Counted from the stretch's first letter, positions 33,003-42,253 are shown. The stretch: 42,471 nt of DNA from BM524 sp041554435 (GCA_041554435.1 JBFFLX010000011.1:1-42471), one strand, 5' to 3'. Translations and numbers: made by a program. Notes: a model not told the origin generated them from the letters alone.

Positions 33003-33824
33003 ATGAAAAAATTAATCGCGTTTTTTTCAATTGTTGCAATTATGACCTTTGGGATGTCAAATCTGGTAATTGCTCAAGATGAAGTAGGTACTGATAATTC
33101 AGTTGACACTACAGCTGTAGATACTACAGCAACACAAACAACAGAAAGCCTTGCTATTGCGGAAGAAGTAGCAGCCGAACCTGAAACACCACAATCATGG
33201 CATCAGGTATTAAAAGAAAAGTTTATTGAAGGTGGTCCTGGATTTATGGGTATCGTTCTTTTGGCTTTAATTTTTGGATTGGCAATTAGTATTGAAAGGA
33301 TTATTTATTTAAGCCTTGCAAGTGTTAATACCAAGAAACTTTTAACGAATGTTGAATCTGCACTTGAATCAGGTGGAGTTGATCAGGCAAAAGAAGTTGT
33401 TCGTGGAACACGTGGCCCTGTGGCTAGTATATTTAGCGAAGGACTTAACCGTTTTGATGATGGTATGGGCGAAGTTGAAAAAGCAATTGTTTCTTATGGA
33501 AGCGTTGTTACAGGCCGTTTAGAAAGTGGAGTAAGTTGGATTTCATTATTCATCGCTCTTGCACCTATGCTTGGTTTCATGGGAACTGTAATCGGTATGA
33601 TTAAAGCTTTTGATGATATTGCCGCTGCTGGAGATATTTCTCCAACTGTTGTTGCCGACGGTATTAAAGTTGCACTTTTAACAACCGTATTTGGTTTGAT
33701 TGTTGCAATTATTCTGCAAATTTTCTATAACTTTATAGTAGCAAAAATTGATAGCCTTGTTAATGATATGGAAGATAGTTCCATCGCATTTATCGATATT
33801 CTGGCTCAACACAATAAAAAATAA
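33003..33824 (+). CDS. exbB: MotA/TolQ/ExbB proton channel family protein
   Basis: Inner-membrane proton channel component that energises TonB-dependent outer membrane transport. The 273 residues start with a hydrophobic, signal-like segment (MKKLIAFFSIVAIMTFGMSNLVIAQ) and a low-complexity D/T/E-rich stretch, as is common in this phylum. Then come three TM helices: GFMGIVLLALIFGLAISIERI, the central WISLFIALAPMLGFMGTVIGMI, and VALLTTVFGLIVAIILQIFYNF. The A-P-M-L-G-F-x-G-T-V-x-G-M-I motif is diagnostic. First of four tightly spaced genes; the next begins 5 nt later. Confidence 0.93.
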   Translation: MKKLIAFFSIVAIMTFGMSNLVIAQDEVGTDNSVDTTAVDTTATQTTESLAIAEEVAAEPETPQSWHQVLKEKFIEGGPGFMGIVLLALIFGLAISIERIIYLSLASVNTKKLLTNVESALESGGVDQAKEVVRGTRGPVASIFSEGLNRFDDGMGEVEKAIVSYGSVVTGRLESGVSWISLFIALAPMLGFMGTVIGMIKAFDDIAAAGDISPTVVADGIKVALLTTVFGLIVAIILQIFYNFIVAKIDSLVNDMEDSSIAFIDILAQHNKK

Positions 33825-33829
33825 GAATC

Positions 33830-34291
33830 ATGAAAGATAAAATTGCCAATATTACAAGATGGATTTTAATCCTATTGCTGGCTCTTTCTGTGATTGCAGG
33901 TGTGGTTTTCTATATCCTCTATGACTTTGGGCGCCTTCAAGATGCCTTGCTGGCAGATATAGATAATTATTATCTTGCTTTATTTACCAATTGGTCTGTT
34001 GTATTGCTTTTACTTACAATTGTAGTAGCAATTGCATCACCCATTTACGGAATTATCAGCAATCCGCAAAACATAATTAAACTTCTTATCAGTTTGGGAC
34101 TGATCGTAGTAGTAGTTTTTATAGGCTACTCAATGGCAGGAAATTCTGTTACTGAAACTCAGGAAGTTAAATATGGTCTCACACAAACTGCTTCCAAACT
34201 AGTTGGAACAGGTATTTATGTGACTTATATTGCATTTGCGCTTACAGTATTGTCATTGCTGTACGCATCAGTATCAAAAATATTTAAATAG
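33830..34291 (+). CDS. Four-TM membrane protein of the exbB-exbD operon
   Basis: A 153-residue protein with four hydrophobic helices (about 8-32, 52-75, 82-105 and 128-150) and short polar loops. No enzymatic motif is seen. A small hydrophobic protein in this slot between exbB and exbD is regularly found in Bacteroidota, so it may be an accessory of the Exb proton channel; function is unproven. It lies 5 nt after exbB and 7 nt before exbD. Confidence 0.7.
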   Translation: MKDKIANITRWILILLLALSVIAGVVFYILYDFGRLQDALLADIDNYYLALFTNWSVVLLLLTIVVAIASPIYGIISNPQNIIKLLISLGLIVVVVFIGYSMAGNSVTETQEVKYGLTQTASKLVGTGIYVTYIAFALTVLSLLYASVSKIFK

Positions 34292-34298
34292 TTTTAAT

Positions 34299-34883
34299 AT
34301 GGCTAAAAGGAACGCACCAGAAATAAATGCCGGCTCGATGGCGGATATCGCCTTCTTGCTATTGATATTCTTCCTTGTAACAACAACGATGGATATCGAT
34401 ACAGGTATTACCAGGAAGTTACCTCCGCCAATTGACAATCCTGATGAAAATATTGATGTTAAAGATCGAAATGTTCTGAAAATTCTTGTTAACAGCCACG
34501 ATATGTTGCTTGTTGACGGAAAGCCAGGAAGCATTTCAACTCTTAAAGACAAAGCCAAAGATTTTATGGCTATCCATCCAAATGATCCAAAATATCCTGA
34601 AATTAAAGATGTTGTGGTTGAAGAATTGGGTGGTAAAATTGTTAAAGCATCAAGAGGAGTTATTTCATTAAAAAATGACCGTGGTACATCTTATGATATG
34701 TATATTAGAGTTCAAAATGAACTTGCAAGGGCTTTTAATGAAATGAAGGATGAAGCATCAATGAGATACTATGGTGTAAAATATACTCAATTGGTTGACG
34801 AAACTAAAATTGACGTAATTAATGATCTTGTTCCTGTTCGTGTTTCAGAAGCAGAACCGGAAGATATAGGAGGAGGGAATTAA
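34299..34883 (+). CDS. exbD: Biopolymer transport protein ExbD (first copy)
   Basis: Single-TM partner of ExbB. From ATG 34299 it is 195 residues: N-terminal PEINAGSMADIAFLLLIFFLVTTTM has the functional Asp in the transmembrane segment, followed by a periplasmic domain (about 50-195). A longer in-frame reading from 34230 would overlap the previous gene by 62 nt and lacks family similarity there, so 34299 is preferred. The second exbD begins 1 nt after the stop. Confidence 0.93.
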   Translation: MAKRNAPEINAGSMADIAFLLLIFFLVTTTMDIDTGITRKLPPPIDNPDENIDVKDRNVLKILVNSHDMLLVDGKPGSISTLKDKAKDFMAIHPNDPKYPEIKDVVVEELGGKIVKASRGVISLKNDRGTSYDMYIRVQNELARAFNEMKDEASMRYYGVKYTQLVDETKIDVINDLVPVRVSEAEPEDIGGGN

Positions 34884-34884
34884 T

Positions 34885-35358
34885 ATGAGTAGATTTAAAA
34901 CTAAGAAGGGAAAAGAAAGACCGGGTATTAATACTTCTTCATTACCGGACATTATCTTTATGCTTTTGTTTTTCTTTATGGTAACAACCGTTATGCGTGA
35001 GGTTACTGTTATGGTAAAACAAAATATGCCAAGCGCCAGTGAGGTTCAAAAACTTGAACGTAAATCACTTGTAAGTTTTATTTACATTGGAGAACCAAAA
35101 GAATCAAAACTTGGAACAAACGCTCGTATTCAATTGAATGATGTGTTTGCAAAAGTGGAAGATGTACCATTGTTTGTTGCCAGAGAAAAAGAATCGAGAG
35201 ATGAAGCTGATAGAAAACTTCTAACTACTTCTCTTAAGGTTGATGGAAATACAAAAATGGGAGTGGTTACTGATGTAAAACAAGAACTCCGTAAGTCGAA
35301 TGCTTTGAAGATTAATTATTCTACTAAAAAAGTTTCGGCCGAAAAATTAAAACGCTAA
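34885..35358 (+). CDS. exbD: Biopolymer transport protein ExbD (second copy)
   Basis: A 157-residue ExbD paralogue: RPGINTSSLPDIIFMLLFFFMVTTVM carries the TM helix with the essential Asp, followed by a periplasmic part of about 110 residues. The two ExbDs differ in length and loop sequence, suggesting a heteromeric stator as usual in Bacteroidota. Last gene of the operon; a strong terminator follows 19 nt downstream. No tonB is adjacent here. Confidence 0.93.
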   Translation: MSRFKTKKGKERPGINTSSLPDIIFMLLFFFMVTTVMREVTVMVKQNMPSASEVQKLERKSLVSFIYIGEPKESKLGTNARIQLNDVFAKVEDVPLFVAREKESRDEADRKLLTTSLKVDGNTKMGVVTDVKQELRKSNALKINYSTKKVSAEKLKR

Positions 35359-35377
35359 AATTTTGAATTTAAATATA

Positions 35378-35406
35378 AAGGGGAGCATTTTGCTCCCCTT
35401 TTTTTA
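35378..35406 (+). terminator. Terminator after exbD operon
   Basis: A 10-bp stem AAGGGGAGCA (35378-35387) / TGCTCCCCTT (35391-35400) with a TTT loop, then T-tract. It can also serve the CPBP gene from the other side. Confidence 0.92.
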
Positions 35407-35438
35407 TGTCGAAAAATATGTAATTATTCTATTTATTT

Positions 35439-36365
35439 CTAATTTATGCTTTTTAACTGCTGTTGCTTCTTTATTAAAATGAGAATGTAAATGCTTATTA
35501 CAAAACTGCCTATTATTAATATTGCACTATTTGTGGAACCAAAATTCTCTGCATTAGTTTCAACTATTCCCTTCTGGTGTAAATAGTAAATTAATACTGT
35601 GGCTGAGTTATTTACTAAATGGAAGGCTATGGGAGCCCATAAACTTTTTGTATAAACAAATAAATATCCTAATACCAGTCCCAGTAGTAATCTTGGGAAA
35701 AAACCATAGAACTGTAAGTGTACCAAACTAAATAGTAGTGCTGAGATAAATACAGCCAAATGAATATTTTTAAAAGCCTCTTTAAATAATCGGAGTATTA
35801 AGCCCCGAAAAAGCAATTCCTCACCTATTGCAGGTATTAACCCTATAACAACCAGATTAATAAGTAAGCCATTAATACTATTGGTTTTTAAAAATGCTCC
35901 CAAAAGTAAACTTGCCTGTTCTTCCTTCTGCATCATCCAGTTTTCAATAGCAGACATGCTTTCGGGCAGTTTCATATTCATATTTAATTCACCGATATAG
36001 TTTAAAAATGGAAGTATTGAAAAAACTATAGTAACGGATAATAATATATTTATAAGCAATGGCTTATTGCTCATTTTTAAGTATTTAAAGGAAGAAGTAC
36101 TTACCAAAAAAGTATAAAGAAATACCGGGAAAATAAATACTCCTAACTGATTTATAAACTGATAAAACCTGCTAAAATTGATTGCCGATTCAGAAGTGGG
36201 ATTCGAAACAATGGAAGCAAGGCTCACAAAATCGGTATTGAGCCAGTATTTTCCAATTAGCAATCCTCCAAATGCTGTAAGTATTGAAAATAATAGTACC
36301 AGTCCAAACAAAAGAAGCAATTTCCCCCAGGGAGATATAAATTCAAAATAAGCGTATTTGCGCAT
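35439..36365 (-). CDS. CPBP-family (CAAX protease/Abi) intramembrane metalloprotease
   Basis: A polytopic membrane protein of 308 residues with the CPBP motifs EELLFRGLILRLF (motif 1, two Glu and Arg), FSLVHLQFYGFFPRLLLGLVLGYLF (motif 2, His), and APIAFHLVNNS (motif 3, His). These residues form the metal site of CAAX-type intramembrane proteases; the substrate is unknown. A TTG at 36389 extends the frame, but that region overlaps a -7 element TAATTTTG (36394-36387), so ATG 36365 is used. It is divergent from dusB with overlapping promoters. Confidence 0.9.
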   Translation of the reverse strand: MRKYAYFEFISPWGKLLLLFGLVLLFSILTAFGGLLIGKYWLNTDFVSLASIVSNPTSESAINFSRFYQFINQLGVFIFPVFLYTFLVSTSSFKYLKMSNKPLLINILLSVTIVFSILPFLNYIGELNMNMKLPESMSAIENWMMQKEEQASLLLGAFLKTNSINGLLINLVVIGLIPAIGEELLFRGLILRLFKEAFKNIHLAVFISALLFSLVHLQFYGFFPRLLLGLVLGYLFVYTKSLWAPIAFHLVNNSATVLIYYLHQKGIVETNAENFGSTNSAILIIGSFVISIYILILIKKQQQLKSIN

Positions 36366-36374
36366 AATAATAAA

Positions 36375-36403
36375 ATTGTTATTCAGCAAAATTAATATTT
36401 TTG
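36375..36403 (+). promoter_or_regulatory. Promoter of dusB
   Basis: ATTG (36375-36378), a 17-nt spacer and TATTTTTG (36396-36403) fit the consensus; leader about 26 nt before ATG 36434. Confidence 0.6.
36387..36394 (-). promoter_or_regulatory. Candidate -7 element of CPBP gene
   Basis: Minus-strand TAATTTTG (36394-36387) fits TAnnTTTG, leaving a leader of about 17 nt before ATG 36365. It lies 1 nt from the -7 box of dusB on the other strand. The -33 is weak. Confidence 0.5.
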
Positions 36404-36433
36404 CAGTCGACTTTTAGTGTTTAAAAAATATTA

Positions 36434-37411
36434 ATGATAAAAATAGGAAATATAGAAATTGCTGAATTCCCAATACTTTTGGCACCAATGGAAGATGTTA
36501 CCGATCCTCCTTTTCGTTATGTGTGCAAAATGTTTGGCGCCGATATAATGTATACGGAGTTTATATCCTCTGAAGGGCTTATTAGGGATGCTGATAAAAG
36601 TGTAAAAAAACTTGATTTCGATGAGTTTGAAAGGCCGATTGGAATTCAGATTTTTGGTCACGATATCGACTCCATGGTAAAGGCGGCTCAATATGCTGAA
36701 AGGGCAAATCCTGATATTATTGATATTAATTATGGCTGTCCTGTACGAAAGGTCGTTTCCAAAGGAGCCGGTTCGGGAATATTAAACGACATCCCAAAAA
36801 TGGTAAAAATGACCGAGGCTGTTGTAAAAGCGGTTAAAATACCGGTTACTGTTAAAACCCGTCTTGGATATGATGATGATCATCGCGAAATAGTGGATAT
36901 AGCCGAAAGAGTTCAGGATGTTGGTATTAAGGCAATTACTATTCATGGAAGAACACGTACACAACGACCCCGTATTCCCGCCGACTGGACTTTAATAGGT
37001 GAGGTAAAAAATAACCCTCGTATGCATATTCCGGTTTTTGGTAATGGAGATGTTATTGATGCAAAATCTGCCAAATACTTTAAAGATAATTTTGGTGTAG
37101 ATGGCTTGATGGTAGCTCGTGGAGCCTATGGAAACCCATGGATATTCAAAGAAATAAAAACCTATCTGGAAGAAGGAATAATACCCGAATTACCAAATAT
37201 TGAAGAACGCATAAAAATTAGCAGTATACAACTGGATAAATCCGTAAAATGGAAAGGTGAAAGAAGAGGGATACTCGAAATGCGTAAACATTGGTCGGAT
37301 TATTTTAAAGGCTATCCTAATTTTAAACCATTCCGGCACAAACTTATGAATGTGGAAACACAAGAGCAAGTATTGGGAATACTAAATGAAATAAAAGAGT
37401 ATTATTACTAA
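36434..37411 (+). CDS. dusB: tRNA-dihydrouridine synthase DusB
   Basis: Flavin enzyme that reduces uridine to dihydrouridine in tRNA D-loops. The 325 residues hold the TIM-barrel motifs LLAPMEDVTDPPFRYVCKMFGAD, INYGCPVRKVVSKGAGSGIL with the catalytic Cys, and ITIHGRTRTQRPRIPADW. FMN-phosphate motif GNGDV then GLMVARGAYGNPWIF are also present, and a C-terminal helical RNA-binding domain follows. The family matches NifR3/DusB. It ends 3 nt before the convergent HAD gene, with no terminator between. Confidence 0.95.
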   Translation: MIKIGNIEIAEFPILLAPMEDVTDPPFRYVCKMFGADIMYTEFISSEGLIRDADKSVKKLDFDEFERPIGIQIFGHDIDSMVKAAQYAERANPDIIDINYGCPVRKVVSKGAGSGILNDIPKMVKMTEAVVKAVKIPVTVKTRLGYDDDHREIVDIAERVQDVGIKAITIHGRTRTQRPRIPADWTLIGEVKNNPRMHIPVFGNGDVIDAKSAKYFKDNFGVDGLMVARGAYGNPWIFKEIKTYLEEGIIPELPNIEERIKISSIQLDKSVKWKGERRGILEMRKHWSDYFKGYPNFKPFRHKLMNVETQEQVLGILNEIKEYYY

Positions 37412-37414
37412 AAC

Positions 37415-38041
37415 TTACTTGATAAACTTACCATTCTTAAAAATATCTCTGATTCGTTCAGGTTTGGTGAGTTGATATGTTTGTAAACCTAGTTTTGCTG
37501 CTGCTTCAATATTTTCAGCCTTATCATCAATAAATAATGTCTCTGCCGGCTCCAGCCCTTCCTGATTTAAAACGAATTCATAAATTTCCTGGTCAGGTTT
37601 GCTTATGTGTACATCGAAGGAGAAATATGCCTGATGGAATAATTCTGAAAACTCATTATAGTCGAAACGTAATTGTAAGTCTCTTACATACAGATCGTAA
37701 TGAATTTCGTTTGAATTACTTAAAAGAAAAATATTATAGTTCTTTTTTACTTGTTCAATAATTTCAATGCGCTCCGATGGGATATCAAAAAGCAAAGCAT
37801 TCCATGCATCATCAATTTCCTGATCTGTTGCACTTAAATCAAGAAAGTCTCTTAACTTATTTCTAAAAATATCAGGTGTAAATATTCCTCTTTCAAATTT
37901 GCGTATTAATTCTGTAAACTCAGGACTTGCTGCTTTCGACATATCACCCATCCCCAGCTTTGCAAATTCATTTATTGTTAATGTCTCGTCGATATCGATA
38001 ATCACTCCACCGAAATCGAATATTATATTTTTAATTTCCAT
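37415..38041 (-). CDS. HAD-superfamily hydrolase
   Basis: A 208-residue haloacid dehalogenase-type phosphatase. Motif I is IIFDFGGVIIDID (Asp nucleophile position; the second Asp of DxD is replaced by Gly-Gly-Val as in many YihX-like members), motif II LLSNSNE, and motif IV FIDDKAENIEAA. The helical cap lies around residues 20-85. YihX homologues hydrolyse alpha-glucose-1-phosphate; the substrate here is unknown. Convergent with dusB (3-nt gap). The 131-nt gap 38042-38172 shows no clear promoter. Confidence 0.9.
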   Translation of the reverse strand: MEIKNIIFDFGGVIIDIDETLTINEFAKLGMGDMSKAASPEFTELIRKFERGIFTPDIFRNKLRDFLDLSATDQEIDDAWNALLFDIPSERIEIIEQVKKNYNIFLLSNSNEIHYDLYVRDLQLRFDYNEFSELFHQAYFSFDVHISKPDQEIYEFVLNQEGLEPAETLFIDDKAENIEAAAKLGLQTYQLTKPERIRDIFKNGKFIK

Positions 38042-38190
38042 ATTACTTTTTTAACAATACAAATTAACATAATTATTAAACATAAGCCACATAATTTTAC
38101 TTTTTTTTAGAACTTTATTTGGTTAATATTGTTTTTAATATTTGATTTAATTAATTTAGCATCAGATTATTAATGATCAAATTAGTGCTT

Positions 38191-39177
38191 ATGAAAAGTT
38201 ATTTTATAGTTAATACTGTAATTGTGGTGAGTTTGTTATTCGTAGCATCTTCATGTAAGTTGGATTGCGATTGCTATCCGTATGTTAATGAGGATCTGGT
38301 AACTGAATACGATATTCTTAAAACAGTTGTTCAGGTTAATACTACAAATTTTGCAACCGGAATAGAAACTTATTATGAAAATTCATATCAAATGGAGTAT
38401 GATAGTGCAGCTAATGCCGAATTTTGCCAGGCTATAATTAATCCGGTTAGGTACTTTAGCGATGAGTCGGGTTACTTTTTTGTGGAAACTGATGATGCCT
38501 GGATGATTGCCCATGCTGTAAAACCTGAATTAGTGGGTACATACAGATACGATATTCAGGATTTGAATGGAAAATACTATGTAAGAGATATGGTTGAGGC
38601 CATAAAATATAAAGGTTATGGCTTTGTTGATTACTATTTCGAAAATCCAAATAACGGACTGGAAAGCAGAAAACTTGCTTTTGTGAAATCAATTCCTGCT
38701 CTGGATTATTTTATAGGGTCGGGATTTTATGAACCCCAAACAACTTACTATTTCACAAAAGAGGATTCGGAATTATCAGTAGTAGAGAATGTTACAAAAT
38801 CAATGGCTGAAGGATTGAGTGGTGGTTTTGAACTCTTTGCTGATTCCATGGCTAAAGTTGAGTTTTGTCGCTCTTTTATTGATAATATTCGTTTTTTCGA
38901 TAATCAATCGGGCTACTTCTTTATTTACGATTATAATTGTGTAAATGTTGCTCATGGCACTCAAAAAGATTTACAAGGCGAAAACTTATATAATTATCAG
39001 GATTCACAGGGAACTTATGTTATCAGAGGACTACTTGATGTTGTAGAAAATCATGGGGAAGGATATTTTCAATATTATTGGAATAATCCTGAAACGGGAA
39101 AAGAAGAACCAAAAACGGCCTTTGTATATAAAATTCCGGGAATCGATTATTTTATTGGTAGTGGAATATATTATTAA
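38191..39177 (+). CDS. Lipoprotein with two sCache_2-like domains (first paralogue)
   Basis: A 328-residue exported lipoprotein with two repeated ligand-sensor domains. The signal ends in VASSC, a lipobox. Each half has the same layout: [FS]D[EN][QS]SGYFF, then a middle DxxGxYxxR segment, a Y/F-G-[EF] [FG]-[VF]xYY[WF]xNP block, and ends FIGSG[FI]Y (about residues 180 and 325). This is the sCache_2 domain signature found in bacterial chemoreceptors. There is no TM output domain or catalytic motif. An upstream ATG at 38173 adds six residues; either start is possible. The paralogue starts 17 nt downstream. Confidence 0.8.
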   Translation: MKSYFIVNTVIVVSLLFVASSCKLDCDCYPYVNEDLVTEYDILKTVVQVNTTNFATGIETYYENSYQMEYDSAANAEFCQAIINPVRYFSDESGYFFVETDDAWMIAHAVKPELVGTYRYDIQDLNGKYYVRDMVEAIKYKGYGFVDYYFENPNNGLESRKLAFVKSIPALDYFIGSGFYEPQTTYYFTKEDSELSVVENVTKSMAEGLSGGFELFADSMAKVEFCRSFIDNIRFFDNQSGYFFIYDYNCVNVAHGTQKDLQGENLYNYQDSQGTYVIRGLLDVVENHGEGYFQYYWNNPETGKEEPKTAFVYKIPGIDYFIGSGIYY

Positions 39178-39194
39178 TCTTTAAAGCAATAATC

Positions 39195-40175
39195 ATGAAA
39201 AAGTTATATATAATTTTTACTGTAATTTGTACTTTTAGCCTTGCACTATTAATGAATTCATGCGACGATTGTAATTGTCCTGAACCCTCCCAGGCATTAA
39301 TTACGAAGTACGATATGAATAAAATGATAGTTGAAACAAATACAACCAATGTCGCCACTGCCTTTGAAAGTGTATTTTCTAAAAACATTTTTGATAGTAT
39401 TACCAGAGCTAAATTGTCTCAGGCATTCGTAGACAGCGCTTTGTTTTATGATGATAATTCGGGTTATTTTTTCATAGAAACTCTAAATAATGCCTGGGTA
39501 GTGGCTCATATTAATCACGATATTATCGGAACATCGCGTTATGATGTGCAGGATGAAAATGGTAAATATTTTATAAGAGATATCATACAAACTGTTAAAT
39601 ACTCCGGCTATGGTTTTGTTGATTACTATCGCAAGAACCCATCTTCAAATGAAATAGAAAGAAAATTAAGTTTTGTTACTTCAATTCCTGCTGCCAACTG
39701 GTTCATTGGTACCGGTTTTTATGGAGGCCCACAAAATGGTTCCTATTCTCAATATGAGGTAAATCAGAACATATTGATGGAATCAGTTAAATCCATGGCG
39801 AAAGGTATTGCAAATGTTTTTCCGGTACTTTATACAAATGACGATGATAAAGTTAATTTTTGCCGCGACTTTTTAGATCATATTAAGTTTTTCGATGATG
39901 GATCGGGTTACTTCTTTGTGAATGATTTGGAAGGAATAAACATTGCCCATGGTGCTGATGCAAGTCATCAGGGAAAAAATGATTATGATTTGCAGGATAG
40001 CAGAGGAACATATATTATTCGCGACATGATCGACATAGTAAACAGCCAGGGATCAGGGTTTTACGAATACTACTGGATAAACCCTGCAAGCGGTTTAGAA
40101 GAATTGAAAGTAACTTATGTTTCCGGAATCAGAGGAACAAACTATTTTATAGGAGCCGGATTCTATTTTAATTAA
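39195..40175 (+). CDS. Lipoprotein with two sCache_2-like domains (second paralogue)
   Basis: A 326-residue paralogue of the gene before it. The signal peptide ends in LLMNSC, a looser lipobox. It shows the same internal duplication: NSGYFFIETLNNAWVVAHINHD and GSGYFFVNDLEGINIAHGADAS start the halves, and FIGTGFY / FIGAGFYF end them. The usual sCache_2 HP is HI/HG here. Standing 17 nt after the first copy, it is a recent-looking tandem duplication. It overlaps the stop of the convergent DUF255 gene by 8 nt (40168-40175). Ligand unknown. Confidence 0.8.
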   Translation: MKKLYIIFTVICTFSLALLMNSCDDCNCPEPSQALITKYDMNKMIVETNTTNVATAFESVFSKNIFDSITRAKLSQAFVDSALFYDDNSGYFFIETLNNAWVVAHINHDIIGTSRYDVQDENGKYFIRDIIQTVKYSGYGFVDYYRKNPSSNEIERKLSFVTSIPAANWFIGTGFYGGPQNGSYSQYEVNQNILMESVKSMAKGIANVFPVLYTNDDDKVNFCRDFLDHIKFFDDGSGYFFVNDLEGINIAHGADASHQGKNDYDLQDSRGTYIIRDMIDIVNSQGSGFYEYYWINPASGLEELKVTYVSGIRGTNYFIGAGFYFN

Positions 40176-42249
40176 GTTGTTCCATCGCTTCAGAAACCGA
40201 TTCAACAGGTAGTTTACAGGTTTTATTTCTGCAAACATAAATCATAGTCGTAGCCTTATTAAGTCTGTCCTTTAACAGAGGAAGGTTTTCATTATTACCT
40301 CCAAGAAAAATTGATGTTGGTAAATAATTTTTCTGTATTCCCCTGTTTATCTCATCATAATTATCGCCCATAATTGCAACTTCAAATGGATTATAAGTAA
40401 GCATCCCTCCAAGAATTGCCCAGTTTGCGTACCATGGACCAGATTCTGATATCTTATCTTTTACCTGATGAAACATCTGCTCAGCATGATTAATATACTC
40501 TTCATTATCAAAATAATGACCCAATTTCAATAATACATTAGCCATAATTGAGTTGGAAGCCGGAATAACATTATCTGTAATTTCATAGGTTCGTGCTATT
40601 AAATCCTCCGATTCATCAGAAGTATAATAGAACATTGAGGTTTCTTCTGAACTAAAATGTTCGATAACATAGTCGGTAAGAAGTTTGGAATAGTCGAGCC
40701 ACTTTTTGTTAAAGCTAATACTGTATAATTCTAAAAACGCATCTGATAGCGCAGCGTAATCATCAAGAAATGCTGATATTGAGGCTTTGTTATTCATATA
40801 ATTACGATACAAAAAGCCATTGTCTTTCATTATTTTACTTTCTAAAAATTCAGCATTCTTAATGGCTGCCTCCAGATATTTTTCATCGCCCAAAGCCTTA
40901 TATGCATCAAGGCATGCTTTTAACATAAGACCGTTCCAGGAAGTGAGAATTTTATTGTCGGTAGAAGGCCTTTCACGATAACTTCTAAACTCAAATAATT
41001 GTTTATTCGCCTCTGCAAGTATTTTATTGAACTCATCTAAATCAATATTATTTGCTTTGGCAAATTCATCTTTTTCAGACTTAGTAAGCAAAATATTATT
41101 TCCTTTTTCCCAATTTCCTTCAACAGCAATATTGTAATATTTGCTAAGCAATTCAAAACTTTCATCATCCACAGCAGACTTAAATTCATCGTAAGTCCAA
41201 ACGTAAAACTTTCCTTCTTCACCTTCACTATCTGCATTTAGCGAAGAATAGAATCCGCCGTTTTCATGGCTTAATTCTCTTATAACAAAATCGAAACTGT
41301 CTTCAATAATTTCTGCATATCTCTGGTTTTTAGTTATTTGATAGGCATGAGCATAAAGGCTGATTAATTGCGCATTATCGTAAAGCATCTTTTCGAAATG
41401 TGGAACTTTCCAGTATTCATCAACAGAATATCTTGCAAATCCGCCTCCAATCTGATCGTAAATACCTCCTTTAGCCATTTCATCCAAAGTAAGTTTTACT
41501 GCCTTTAATGCATCTTCATTTTTGGTGAGATACGAATATTGTAGCAGGAATTCCCATGCTACGGGCAGTGGGAATTTTGGGGCTCTGTTAAAACCTCCCA
41601 GTTCATAATCAATTTGATTACGAAAACTATCAAACAAATCCGCATACTCCTGTTTGCTAAACGTTGTATCAGAATTATTTAATTGAATATCAATAGAATG
41701 AGAGTTAATTCCTTCAGTAAGTTGATTTGCATATGCAACAACTTTTTGATTTTCGTTTTTATATAGATCTGAAATTTTAGCCAATATCTCCATCCATCTG
41801 TCTTTGGGAAAATATGTTCCGGCAAAAAATGGTTTTCCATCCGGCAAGGCAAAAGCATTTAGAGGCCATCCTCCCTGACCGTTAATGATTTGGGCTGCAT
41901 CCATATATATTCTATCCACATCCGGCCGTTCCTCACGATCAACTTTTATGCAAACAAAGTTTTCATTCATATAAGCAGCGACATCTTTCTGAGAAAAACT
42001 CTGGTGTTCCATAACATGACACCAATGACATGCAGCATATCCAATGCTAATAATCAAAGGTTTATTCTCTCTTTTTGCAATAGCAAATGCCTCTTCTCCC
42101 CATTCAAGCCAATGTACCGGATTGTCGGCATGTTGCAGTAAGTAAGGGCTGGAGGCGTATTTTAATTTGTTCATGTTTTCTGATTTTTGAGTATTACAAT
42201 TTGACGTAAGTAGAAGTATTAGTACAATAAACAGTATTGCTTGTTTCAT
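40168..42249 (-). CDS. DUF255/YyaL-type thioredoxin-domain protein
   Basis: A 693-residue protein with an N-terminal hydrophobic signal (MKQAILFIVLILLLTSNC) whose Cys may be lipidated, though -1 Asn is not a typical lipobox. The DUF255 thioredoxin domain follows: YLLQHADNPVHWLEWGEEAF and YAACHWCHVMEHQSF with the CHWC motif. Then come an NGQGGWPLNAFALPDGKPFFAGTYFP segment, and an alpha/alpha-barrel like that of N-acylglucosamine 2-epimerases (about 240-650) with GGGFARYSVDEYWKVPHFEKMLYDNAQL. Human SPATA20 and YyaL share this layout; function unproven. A longer TTG-start reading lies in the repeats and is rejected. Confidence 0.9.
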   Translation of the reverse strand: MKQAILFIVLILLLTSNCNTQKSENMNKLKYASSPYLLQHADNPVHWLEWGEEAFAIAKRENKPLIISIGYAACHWCHVMEHQSFSQKDVAAYMNENFVCIKVDREERPDVDRIYMDAAQIINGQGGWPLNAFALPDGKPFFAGTYFPKDRWMEILAKISDLYKNENQKVVAYANQLTEGINSHSIDIQLNNSDTTFSKQEYADLFDSFRNQIDYELGGFNRAPKFPLPVAWEFLLQYSYLTKNEDALKAVKLTLDEMAKGGIYDQIGGGFARYSVDEYWKVPHFEKMLYDNAQLISLYAHAYQITKNQRYAEIIEDSFDFVIRELSHENGGFYSSLNADSEGEEGKFYVWTYDEFKSAVDDESFELLSKYYNIAVEGNWEKGNNILLTKSEKDEFAKANNIDLDEFNKILAEANKQLFEFRSYRERPSTDNKILTSWNGLMLKACLDAYKALGDEKYLEAAIKNAEFLESKIMKDNGFLYRNYMNNKASISAFLDDYAALSDAFLELYSISFNKKWLDYSKLLTDYVIEHFSSEETSMFYYTSDESEDLIARTYEITDNVIPASNSIMANVLLKLGHYFDNEEYINHAEQMFHQVKDKISESGPWYANWAILGGMLTYNPFEVAIMGDNYDEINRGIQKNYLPTSIFLGGNNENLPLLKDRLNKATTMIYVCRNKTCKLPVESVSEAMEQLN

Positions 42250-42253
42250 AGTA

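Noticed and set aside
34230..34298. Upstream extension of the first exbD
   Set aside because: It overlaps the four-TM gene and has no ExbD similarity; ATG 34299 matches the family start.
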